Below are positions 1 through 5,206 of a DNA stretch of 5,220 nucleotides, piece by piece. The notes under the pieces were generated by a model that saw only the letters and a list, made by a program, of their open reading frames with translations, was not told where the DNA came from and did not search any database. The translations under genes and the position numbers were made by a program. The first letter of the stretch is position 1; the number at the start of each line of letters is the position of its first letter. Source of the stretch: Erysipelotrichaceae bacterium (GTDB lineage: Bacteria > Bacillota_I > Bacilli_A > Erysipelotrichales > Coprobacillaceae); contig JAJQGQ010000195.1 in the NCBI GenBank assembly GCA_021200395.1, positions 1 to 5,220 on the forward strand. The letters are read 5' to 3'.

Positions 1-745
1 TATAAGTTTTATGGATGAAGCTGGTAATTGCTTGTTAAATTTTGGCTCTGTATATATAGATATTAAAGGTAACAAAAATAATCATGTGTCTAAAAGAGGA
101 CTTAAGTCTATTTATGAAAGATCTTCTGTTGTATCTTCTAAGATACTACGTGTATTATTTGAGGATGTGAACAGGCCCTGAAAGATGAAGGAATTATCAG
201 AATATGTTGGATGTAGTATTGGCCAAGTATTAAAGGTAAAGCATTTTTTAGCTCAAAACGATTAAATTAAACAAACAGATGAAGGTATGATTTTGACAAA
301 GCCTAGAGAGATGTTGGAAGAATGGGCTAAAGTATATGGCAAAAATACCGATATCATTGAGTGTTATTCAATGGATAGTGTTGTAGATATTGAAACAAAA
401 CTTATAAACATGAAAGATAGAATTGGAGTAGACTATTATTTGACTGGTTATTCAGGAGGTGTTAGATATCAACCTGTTGTGAGGTATTATAAGGTTCATG
501 TTTATGTAAATAGTTTAGATTTAGAGAAGGTTATTTCATACTTAGGTTGTGAAAAAACAAGTTTTGGTTCCAATCTTACTTTATTTGTACCCTACGATGA
601 TAGTGTTCTGATGAATTGGCAATATATTGATAATTCCCAAGTTGTTTCACCAGTTCAAATGTATTTAGATGGTATAAATATTAATGGAAGAAGTGAAGTT
701 CTTGCAGAGGTCATTTTAGAAAGGGAGATATTAAAGGTGCGTTGA
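1..745 (+). pseudogene. Broken AbiEi-type winged-helix transcriptional regulator (type IV antitoxin-like), 5' end outside window
   Basis: A single reading frame starting at base 2 runs to the TGA at 743-745 and is cut only by TGA at 179-181 (codon 60 here) and TAA at 263-265 (codon 88); no frameshift is needed. The pieces join into one coherent protein of about 245 residues. First comes a short segment with DEAGNCLLNFGSVYIDIKG. A winged-helix region follows: helix SSKILRVLFED, then KMKELSEYVG, then the recognition-helix-like SIGQVLKVKHFL. After it come LTKPREMLEEWAKVYG and a C-terminal domain with SGGVRYQPVVRYY, NLTLFVPYDDSVL and VVSPVQMYLDG. From memory, this order matches the AbiEi-type antitoxin/regulator family (formerly DUF2186), including its PVQ-YLD motif near the end. 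The first stop lies between helices 1 and 2, where I recall a Trp being common (RPW), so a TGG-to-TGA change is plausible. The second lies at the end of the recognition helix. Both stops fall in the DNA-binding domain, so no functional regulator is expected. Family assignment is fairly sure; pseudogene versus assembly error cannot be settled here. Confidence 0.8.
287..745 (+). CDS. Surviving open 3' fragment (152 codons) of the broken AbiEi-like gene
   Basis: This is the only uninterrupted ORF left in the broken regulator gene, in the same frame as the upstream pieces. Its first ATG is an internal Met of the ancestral protein (in DEGMILTKP), not a natural start. The preceding bases give only GAAGG two bases before the ATG, which is too close for a normal Shine-Dalgarno. 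The fragment carries the family's C-terminal domain (RYQPVVRYYKVHVYV, NLTLFVPYDD, SPVQMYLDG, then GRSEVLAEVILERE) but no DNA-binding region. The family usually shows GRGEEAA after the YLD motif as I remember it; here it reads GRSEVLA, possibly further drift. The frame ends in two consecutive TGA codons. An automatic annotation would probably call it a hypothetical protein; I think it is a remnant and doubt that it is translated. Confidence 0.4.
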   Translation: MILTKPREMLEEWAKVYGKNTDIIECYSMDSVVDIETKLINMKDRIGVDYYLTGYSGGVRYQPVVRYYKVHVYVNSLDLEKVISYLGCEKTSFGSNLTLFVPYDDSVLMNWQYIDNSQVVSPVQMYLDGININGRSEVLAEVILEREILKVR

Positions 746-770
746 TGAATCATGATTTATTCACGATTTT
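746..770 (+). terminator. Weak candidate terminator between convergent genes
   Basis: TGAAT (746-750) and ATTCA (759-763) can pair around an 8-base loop. A short T-rich run follows (767-771). The stem is only 5 bp and all A/T except one G-C pair, so this is at best a weak terminator for the rightward transcript, in the 24-bp gap before the convergent LysR gene ends. Confidence 0.22.
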
Positions 771-1636
771 TATTTCAATAATTCAATAAATTTTAAAGCT
801 GCTGGTGTCAATGTTTTTCTAGATAAATAAGCATAGCCGATATTTCTTTGTGGAATAGATTCTTTAAGTTTTACTTCATAGATATCTTGTTGGTGAAGTT
901 CTTTTAGAGAAAACTCTCTAATAACACAAGCAATACCTAATTGATTTTTAGCTGCTTCTAATAATAAAGCATATGAACCTAGTTCAATATCTGCTTTTAA
1001 TAATATTCCTTGTGAAGCAAAATAGGAATCTACATATCTTCTAGAATTAGAAGATCTTTCTAATAATATCAATGGCTCTTTAACAAGCTCTTGTAAAGAA
1101 TAAACATGATTATCTTGATGCTTAGATACAAAAATATCATGAACCTGTAAACATTCTTTCATGGTAATAGCTTCATCATAGATAGGCATATTAATAAAAC
1201 CTATTTCGATTTGACCACTTTTTAGTAAATCAATAATTTCATGACTTGTACGATTAACCATTTGAATAGTCACATGGGGATATAGCTTCTTAAATCTTAC
1301 AAGATAATCCATCAAATAATTTTCACTAATTGTATCACCAGCACCAATACTTAATTGACCATATGTCAGTTCTTGATAGTTTTTTATTTGATTTTCTGCC
1401 GTATTGATTAAAGATAATGCAACCGCTATTTGTTGGTGCAATACTTCTCCTTCTTTAGTTAAACTAACACCTTTTGATTGACGTATAAATAATTGGGTAT
1501 TGAGCTCTTCTTCTAATACACGAATAGTTTGAGAAACAGCGGATTGTGAAATATAGAGGTTTTTAGCTGCTTTTGAAAACGATAAAGTAGAAGCAGCTTC
1601 GTTAAATATTTTGTATTGTTCGAGTTTGATTGACAT
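770..1636 (-). CDS. LysR-family transcriptional regulator
   Basis: A complete 288-residue LysR-type regulator, normal length for the family (about 290-300). These cytoplasmic proteins are usually tetramers that bind DNA near their own divergent promoter and respond to a small-molecule coinducer. The N-terminal winged helix-turn-helix is clear: FNEAASTLSFSKAAKNLYIS, SQSAVSQTIRVLEEELNTQLF and RQSKGVSLTKEG cover residues 11-63, with the helix-turn-helix at about 21-40. A linker helix spans about 64-90. The effector-binding domain starts near YGQLSIGAGD (92-101) and runs to the C-terminus. The ATG start is supported by AAGGAG on the minus strand (plus 1644-1649), 7 bases upstream. The gene is divergent from purA, with 125 bp between start codons, and convergent with the broken AbiEi-like gene. 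The ligand and targets cannot be read from the sequence. Control of itself and of purA-guaA is an inference from position. I see no lesion in it. Confidence 0.93.
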   Translation of the reverse strand: MSIKLEQYKIFNEAASTLSFSKAAKNLYISQSAVSQTIRVLEEELNTQLFIRQSKGVSLTKEGEVLHQQIAVALSLINTAENQIKNYQELTYGQLSIGAGDTISENYLMDYLVRFKKLYPHVTIQMVNRTSHEIIDLLKSGQIEIGFINMPIYDEAITMKECLQVHDIFVSKHQDNHVYSLQELVKEPLILLERSSNSRRYVDSYFASQGILLKADIELGSYALLLEAAKNQLGIACVIREFSLKELHQQDIYEVKLKESIPQRNIGYAYLSRKTLTPAALKFIELLK

Positions 1637-1673
1637 ATTAGTTCTCCTTATATCAAATTTATAAAATATTAAT

Positions 1674-1702
1674 TTTACTTATAACTATATTTATCATATA
1701 AT
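1674..1702 (+). promoter_or_regulatory. Probable sigma-A promoter of purA-guaA
   Basis: TTTACT (1674-1679, four of six to TTGACA) and a perfect TATAAT (1697-1702) are separated by the ideal 17 bases. The start would lie near 1709, giving a leader of about 50 nt before the purA ATG. That is too short for a purine riboswitch plus terminator, and no such structure is seen. Control is therefore more likely by a protein at the promoter than by attenuation. Confidence 0.6.
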
Positions 1703-1709
1703 AAATGAT
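1693..1709. promoter_or_regulatory. Candidate operator palindrome over both -10 boxes
   Basis: ATCAT (1693-1697) and ATGAT (1705-1709) are perfect inverted arms around seven A/T bases. The site covers the -10 boxes of both divergent promoters. LysR-type sites usually fit T-N11-A (for example ATC-N9-GAT); here the spacing is ATC-N11-GAT, so it is not a textbook box. In such AT-rich DNA a 5-bp palindrome may also be chance. Confidence 0.3.
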
Positions 1710-1722
1710 GTAGAGACGTCAA
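1693..1722 (-). promoter_or_regulatory. Probable sigma-A promoter of the LysR gene
   Basis: On the minus strand, TTGACG (plus 1717-1722, five of six to TTGACA) is followed after 18 bases by TATGAT (plus 1693-1698, five of six to TATAAT). Transcription would start near plus 1685, leaving a leader of about 50 bases. The -10 overlaps the -10 of the opposing purA promoter, so the two directions probably compete for RNA polymerase. Confidence 0.6.
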
Positions 1723-1745
1723 TGAAATTTAAAAAGGCGTTTAAG

Positions 1746-1751
1746 AAAGGA
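1746..1751 (+). promoter_or_regulatory. purA ribosome-binding site that decides the start
   Basis: AAAGGA precedes two possible in-frame starts: TTG at 1756 (4 bases away, too close) and ATG at 1762 (10 bases away, slightly long but acceptable). The ATG gives MAGVVVVG, which aligns with B. subtilis PurA (MSSVVVVG as I recall it), so ATG 1762 is preferred. Confidence 0.6.
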
Positions 1752-1761
1752 TGAATTGACA

Positions 1762-3039
1762 ATGGCTGGAGTAGTAGTCGTAGGAAGTATGTGGGGCGAT
1801 GAAGGTAAAGGAAAGGTTACTGATTATTTGGCTCAAAAAGCAGATATTGTTGTAAGATATGCGGGTGGCAACAATGCTGGACATACGATTGTATATGATG
1901 GAAAGAAGTTTGCTTTAAAATTGATTCCATCTGGTATTTTTAGTGGACATGAAGTAATTATGGGTAATGGTATGGTTGTTAATCCTAAAGCTTTTTTAGA
2001 GGAAGTAAAGTATTTAAATGATGCTGGTATTGATACAAGTAAGATTAGAGTAAGTGATCGTTGTCATGTGATTTTACCATATCATTTGGAAATAGATGAA
2101 TTACAAGAAAAACGTAAAGGTGATAAGAGTATTGGCACGACTAAAAGAGGTATTGGTCCTGCTTATACAGATAAATATAGTCGTATTGGTATTCGTATGG
2201 GTGAGTTTGTGGATGAAGAGTTATTTTTAGAAAAATTGAATGAAACTTTCCCTTTAAAAGTGATGGAATATCCAGAACTTGCTGATATGTTTAGTATTGA
2301 AGGTATCTATAATGAATATAAAGAATATGCCAAGAAGATTAAACCTTTGGTTTGTGATACAGGTATTTTATTAGATGAATATTTAAGAGAAGATAAGAAA
2401 GTCTTATTTGAAGGAGCACAAGGTGCTATGCTTGATATTGATTATGGTACATATCCTTATGTGACAAGTTCTCATCCAGGAGCTAATGGTGTGAGTGAAG
2501 GTGCTGGTATTGGACCTTTATATATTAAAGAAGCGATTGGTATTATTAAAGCTTATACAACTAGAGTAGGAGAGGGACCTTTCCCTACAGAGTTGTTTGA
2601 TGAAACTGGTGATTTTATTAGAGAACATGGTCATGAGTATGGAACTGTTACAAAACGTCCTAGAAGAACGGGATGGTTTGATGCAGTGGTTGTGAATCAA
2701 TCAAGAAGAATGTCAAGTTTAACAGGTGTTTCTTTGATGTTGTTGGATGTTTTAAGTGGTTTAGATACGATTAAGATTTGTACAGCTTATAAATATAAAG
2801 GGGAAATCATTTATGGTTTACCTGCTACTGTTAAAGGGGTAGAGGAAGTAGAACCTATCTATGAAGAAATGCCAGGATGGAAAGAGGATATTACCAATGT
2901 TCAATCATTTGAGGAATTACCAGTGAATTGTCAAAATTATATTAGAAGAATTGAAGAATTGATTCATTGTCCTGTTGTGATGTTTTCTGTAGGACCTGAT
3001 AGAAAGCAGACAGTGGTATTAAAAGATATTGAATTTTAG
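1762..3039 (+). CDS. purA: Adenylosuccinate synthetase
   Basis: PurA is a cytoplasmic, homodimeric enzyme that joins IMP and L-aspartate using GTP to form adenylosuccinate, the committed step from IMP to AMP. The protein is 425 residues from the ATG (B. subtilis about 430). Visible motifs in order: WGDEGKGK (11-18) with catalytic Asp13 and Lys16; GGNNAGHT (35-42) with the general acid His41; IGTTKRGIGPAY (124-135) and Arg141 for IMP binding across the dimer; LFEGAQG (215-221) with Gln220; GTYPYVTSS (229-237); KAYTTRVGEGPFPTEL (263-278); the aspartate/IMP loop TVTKRPRR (295-302); DVLSG (329-333); and SVGPDRKQT near the C-terminus. Oddities are Met10 where Gln normally precedes WGDEGKGK, and Val296 and Lys298 where B. 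subtilis and E. coli have Thr and Gly. All catalytic residues I can place are kept, so activity is expected. It is the first gene of an operon with guaA, 11 bp downstream. The stop is TAG. Confidence 0.96.
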   Translation: MAGVVVVGSMWGDEGKGKVTDYLAQKADIVVRYAGGNNAGHTIVYDGKKFALKLIPSGIFSGHEVIMGNGMVVNPKAFLEEVKYLNDAGIDTSKIRVSDRCHVILPYHLEIDELQEKRKGDKSIGTTKRGIGPAYTDKYSRIGIRMGEFVDEELFLEKLNETFPLKVMEYPELADMFSIEGIYNEYKEYAKKIKPLVCDTGILLDEYLREDKKVLFEGAQGAMLDIDYGTYPYVTSSHPGANGVSEGAGIGPLYIKEAIGIIKAYTTRVGEGPFPTELFDETGDFIREHGHEYGTVTKRPRRTGWFDAVVVNQSRRMSSLTGVSLMLLDVLSGLDTIKICTAYKYKGEIIYGLPATVKGVEEVEPIYEEMPGWKEDITNVQSFEELPVNCQNYIRRIEELIHCPVVMFSVGPDRKQTVVLKDIEF

Positions 3040-3043
3040 GAGG
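3038..3043 (+). promoter_or_regulatory. Strong guaA ribosome-binding site overlapping the purA stop
   Basis: AGGAGG uses the last two bases of the purA TAG codon and lies 7 bases before the GTG at 3051. This perfect Shine-Dalgarno supports the non-ATG start and allows translational coupling with purA. Confidence 0.85.
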
Positions 3044-3050
3044 CGAAGAA

Positions 3051-4595
3051 GTGAAAAGAGAATTAGTCATTGTTTTAGATTTTGGTGGTCAATATAATCA
3101 ATTAGTGGCTAGAAGAGTAAGAGAATGCCAGGTTTATTGTGAGATTTATTCTTATAAGACGAATATTGAAAAGATTAAAGAAATGAATCCTATGGGTATT
3201 ATTTTAACAGGTGGACCTAGTAGCTGTTATGAAGAAAATAGTGCGACTTATTCTAAAGAACTCTTTGAATTAGGTATTCCTGTTTTAGGTCTTTGTTATG
3301 GGGCACAACTGATGCAACATTTGTTAGGTGGTAAAGTTGAAAGAGCTAGTGTAAGAGAATATGGTAAATCTCAATTAACAGTTGATCATTCTTCTGTCTT
3401 ATTCTCTAATGTTTCTAAAGAAAGTATTTGTTGGATGAGTCATTTTGATTATATATCTAAGGTTGCTGATGGATTTAGAATTACAGCTACAACCAAAGAT
3501 TGTCCTGTGGCTGCCTGTGAAAATAAAGAAAAGAATCTCTATGGTATCCAATTCCATCCTGAAGTATTACATACGCAGGAAGGAACGAAGATGATTGAAA
3601 ACTTTGTGAAAGATGTTTGTCATTGTCATGGTGATTGGCGTATGGATTCATTTGTAGAAGAGTCAATTAATGATATTAGAAATAAAGTCGGTAATGGTAA
3701 GGTTTTATGTGCCTTGTCTGGTGGTGTTGATTCATCAGTAGCTGCTGTTTTATTATCTAAAGCTATTGGTAATCAATTGACTTGTGTGTTTGTTGATCAT
3801 GGCTTACTTAGAAAAAATGAAGGTGATGAGGTTGAAGCTGTTTTTGGTGAAGATGGACCTTATGAACTTAACTTTATAAGAGTCAATGCACAACAAAGAT
3901 ACTATACTAAACTTCAAGGTGTTACAGATCCTGAAAAGAAACGAAAAATCATTGGTGAAGAATTTATTAGAGTCTTTGAAGAAGAAGCTAAAAAGATTGG
4001 TGCTGTTGATTTCTTAGTTCAAGGAACGATTTATCCTGATGTTGTCGAAAGTGGTTTAGGTGGCGAATCTGCAGTTATTAAGTCTCATCATAATGTTGGT
4101 GGTTTACCTGATCATGTTGATTTTAAAGAAATTATTGAACCTTTAAGAGATTTGTTTAAAGATGAAGTAAGAAAAGTAGGTTTAGAGTTAGGTATTCCAG
4201 ATTATCTTGTCTATCGACAACCATTCCCAGGACCAGGATTAGGTATACGTATTATTGGTGAAGTTACAGCAGAAAAGGTCAGAATTGTGCAAGATGCTGA
4301 TGCTATATATCGTGAAGAAATCGCGAATGCTGGATTAGATAGAAGTATTGGTCAATACTTTGCAGCACTTACCAATATGCAATCTGTTGGTGTTATGGGT
4401 GATGAAAGAACCTATGATTATGCGATCGCTTTAAGAGCTGTTAATACGATTGATTTTATGACAGCTGAAGCTGCCCAAATACCTTATGAAGTACTCAATA
4501 AAGTGATGTCACGTATTATTAATGAAGTCAGAGGAGTTAATAGAGTATTCTATGATATTACAAGTAAACCTCCTGGAACTATCGAATTCGAATAA
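3051..4595 (+). CDS. guaA: GMP synthase (glutamine-hydrolysing)
   Basis: GuaA converts XMP to GMP, using ATP to adenylate XMP and ammonia released from glutamine in its amidotransferase domain. It acts in the cytoplasm, usually as a dimer. At 514 residues it is full length (B. subtilis 513). The N-terminal class I glutamine amidotransferase domain (about 1-190) has LDFGGQYNQLVARRVRE at the start, TGGPSS (53-58), the nucleophile Cys82 in GLCYGAQ, and His169 and Glu171 in FHPE, completing the catalytic triad. The ATP-pyrophosphatase domain has the P-loop SGGVDSS (223-229), VDHGLLRKNEG, and GGESAVIKSHHNVGGLP. The C-terminal dimerisation domain has RQPFPGPGLGIRIIGE (389-404) and ends in the conserved TSKPPGTIEFE. 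The GTG start fits the family N-terminus and the strong ribosome-binding site. One small variant is MSHFD (129-133), where E. coli and B. subtilis have MSHGD. It is the second gene of the purA-guaA unit and is followed by an intrinsic terminator. guaB, which makes its substrate, is elsewhere. Confidence 0.97.
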   Translation: MKRELVIVLDFGGQYNQLVARRVRECQVYCEIYSYKTNIEKIKEMNPMGIILTGGPSSCYEENSATYSKELFELGIPVLGLCYGAQLMQHLLGGKVERASVREYGKSQLTVDHSSVLFSNVSKESICWMSHFDYISKVADGFRITATTKDCPVAACENKEKNLYGIQFHPEVLHTQEGTKMIENFVKDVCHCHGDWRMDSFVEESINDIRNKVGNGKVLCALSGGVDSSVAAVLLSKAIGNQLTCVFVDHGLLRKNEGDEVEAVFGEDGPYELNFIRVNAQQRYYTKLQGVTDPEKKRKIIGEEFIRVFEEEAKKIGAVDFLVQGTIYPDVVESGLGGESAVIKSHHNVGGLPDHVDFKEIIEPLRDLFKDEVRKVGLELGIPDYLVYRQPFPGPGLGIRIIGEVTAEKVRIVQDADAIYREEIANAGLDRSIGQYFAALTNMQSVGVMGDERTYDYAIALRAVNTIDFMTAEAAQIPYEVLNKVMSRIINEVRGVNRVFYDITSKPPGTIEFE

Positions 4596-4607
4596 TTCCA
4601 ACTATTC

Positions 4608-4637
4608 AAAAAGCACTGATTAAATCGGTGCTTTTTT
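4608..4637 (+). terminator. Rho-independent terminator of purA-guaA
   Basis: AAGCACTGAT (4611-4620) pairs with ATCGGTGCTT (4624-4633) as a 10-bp stem with one T-G wobble and a 3-base loop (TAA). A run of six T (4632-4637) follows, and three A before the stem can extend it into the T-run. It starts 13 bases after the guaA stop and closes the operon. Confidence 0.92.
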
Positions 4638-4654
4638 ATATAAAACAATTAATA

Positions 4655-4674
4655 TGATACACTTTTGATACACT
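4655..4674 (+). repeat. Tandem TGATACACT pair, 11-bp period
   Basis: TGATACACT occurs twice (4655-4663 and 4666-4674) with two T between. One helical turn separates the copies, as in protein-binding direct repeats. A TATAAT hexamer follows directly (4676-4681), but no good -35 sits at the right distance. A near copy of the pair lies at 5005-5021. Confidence 0.65.
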
Positions 4675-4675
4675 A

Positions 4676-4746
4676 TATAATATCACTTTACTATTCTTTT
4701 GAATGTTTGAATTAATTAAAAGGTGATAAAAATGCATATATCATGA
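4676..4746 (+). promoter_or_regulatory. Stranded gene start: possible -10, good ribosome-binding site, ATG and early stop
   Basis: TATAAT (4676-4681) is followed by AAAGGTGAT (4719-4727), an excellent match to the ribosome-binding consensus, four bases before ATG at 4732. The frame reads only MHIS before TGA (4744-4746). Beyond that stop the same frame stays open for 36 codons, to TAA at 4855-4857 inside the palindrome. It may be the start of a lost gene, a tiny leader ORF, or chance in A-rich DNA. Confidence 0.25.
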
Positions 4747-4766
4747 AGAGGTACTTTATTCATAGA

Positions 4767-4912
4767 ATACTTTTGTATAATTGTGTTGTGTAATAATGTC
4801 AATATATTTTTCACCAATTTGAGTGTTTTAAATTTCACCAAAAATGGTGAAATTTAAAACACCACAATATGGTTATCTTTATAGTAACACTATTATTGTG
4901 TGTCAAAAGTAT
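4767..4912. repeat. Imperfect nested inverted repeat around the palindrome
   Basis: Outer arms are ATACTTTTG (4767-4775) against CAAAAGTAT (4904-4912), 9 of 9. Next inward are ATAATTGTGTT (4777-4787) against AACACTATTAT (4886-4896), 10 of 11. The perfect 18-bp core lies inside. The arms are colinear but separated by unequal loops, as in a partly decayed palindrome or a structured RNA. A further match, ACTTTTGATACAC (4661-4673) against GTGTGTCAAAAGT (4898-4910), 12 of 13, competes with the outermost arm. Confidence 0.5.
4823..4862. repeat. Perfect 18-bp inverted repeat with AAAA loop
   Basis: GTGTTTTAAATTTCACCA (4823-4840) and TGGTGAAATTTAAAACAC (4845-4862) are exact reverse complements around AAAA. 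This is the longest perfect hairpin I found in the window. No T-run follows it on either strand, so it is not a standard intrinsic terminator. TTTCACCA at its inner end also occurs at 4809-4816, so the octamer appears twice directly and once inverted within 44 bp. Confidence 0.9.
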
Positions 4913-5004
4913 GATAAACATATACAGTATCTTTTATATGACTACTATTTTATTTGGAATGATAAATATAAATAGGCTAAATGATACACAAGCTATTGAA
5001 ATAT

Positions 5005-5021
5005 TGATACATTTTTGATAC
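5005..5021 (+). repeat. Second copy of the TGATACA pair
   Basis: TGATACATTTTTGATAC differs by one base from the 17 bases at 4655-4671 and lies exactly 350 bp downstream. A single extra TGATACAC is at 4982-4989. Both pairs point the same way, so they flank the palindrome region as direct repeats. Confidence 0.6.
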
Positions 5022-5056
5022 TTTTTTATTTTTAAATAAAAAAATATATAAAATAT

Positions 5057-5118
5057 GATAAGAGAAAGAAATAATGCAAAATAATATTTGATAGTAAAGA
5101 AAATGTGTTTTTCTTATC
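5057..5118. repeat. Weak inverted repeat near the right edge
   Basis: GATAAGAGAAA (5057-5067) pairs with TTTTTCTTATC (5108-5118) at 10 of 11 positions across a 40-base loop. It may be chance in this composition. Confidence 0.25.
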
Positions 5119-5172
5119 GTAAAGTTATAAAGAATGATTTATAGATTAATATTTTGTATACTTTATGTCGAT

Positions 5173-5206
5173 AGTCAAATTATTTGATTATATTAAAGTC
5201 AAATTA
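5173..5206 (+). repeat. Direct repeat AGTCAAATTA
   Basis: AGTCAAATTA occurs at 5173-5182 and 5197-5206, 24 bp apart, near the window edge. It could be operator half-sites for a gene to the right, but low sequence complexity makes this weak. Confidence 0.35.

Noticed and set aside
179..265. TGA read as Trp (Mycoplasma-type code) to rescue the AbiEi-like gene
   Set aside because: Trp in purA and guaA is encoded by TGG, the AbiEi-like frame itself ends in two TGA codons, and the second interruption is TAA, which recoding of TGA would not fix.
1756..1761. TTG at 1756 as the purA start
   Set aside because: It is only 4 bases from AAAGGA and adds two residues not seen in remembered PurA N-termini; ATG 1762 fits better.
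1637..1761. Purine riboswitch upstream of purA
   Set aside because: GTAGAGAC at 1710-1717 is the reverse complement of a purine-riboswitch-like core word, but it is on the wrong strand for purA. The paired stems and any terminator are absent, and the leader is only about 50 nt.
2518..2700. 60-codon minus-strand ORF inside purA
   Set aside because: It lies wholly in the coding region of a clear purA, has no ribosome-binding site or family resemblance, and is a shadow of the true frame.
2737..2760. PurA LMLLD in place of E. coli LTKLD as a damaged GTP-binding site
   Set aside because: B. subtilis PurA, as I recall it, also lacks the TK (LNSID), and the key Asp is kept, so this is ordinary Firmicutes variation.
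3435..3449. GuaA MSHFD instead of MSHGD as a functional change
   Set aside because: This position also varies in clostridial GuaA proteins as I remember them; the catalytic triad and all synthetase motifs are intact.
4655..5021. TGATACA repeats as a CRISPR array
   Set aside because: The repeats are 7-17 bp, irregularly spaced and too few, with no uniform spacers or cas genes.
5022..5043. AT-only palindrome TTTTTTATTT / AAATAAAAAA
   Set aside because: It consists solely of A and T in a very AT-rich stretch, so the pairing is expected by chance and would be weak.
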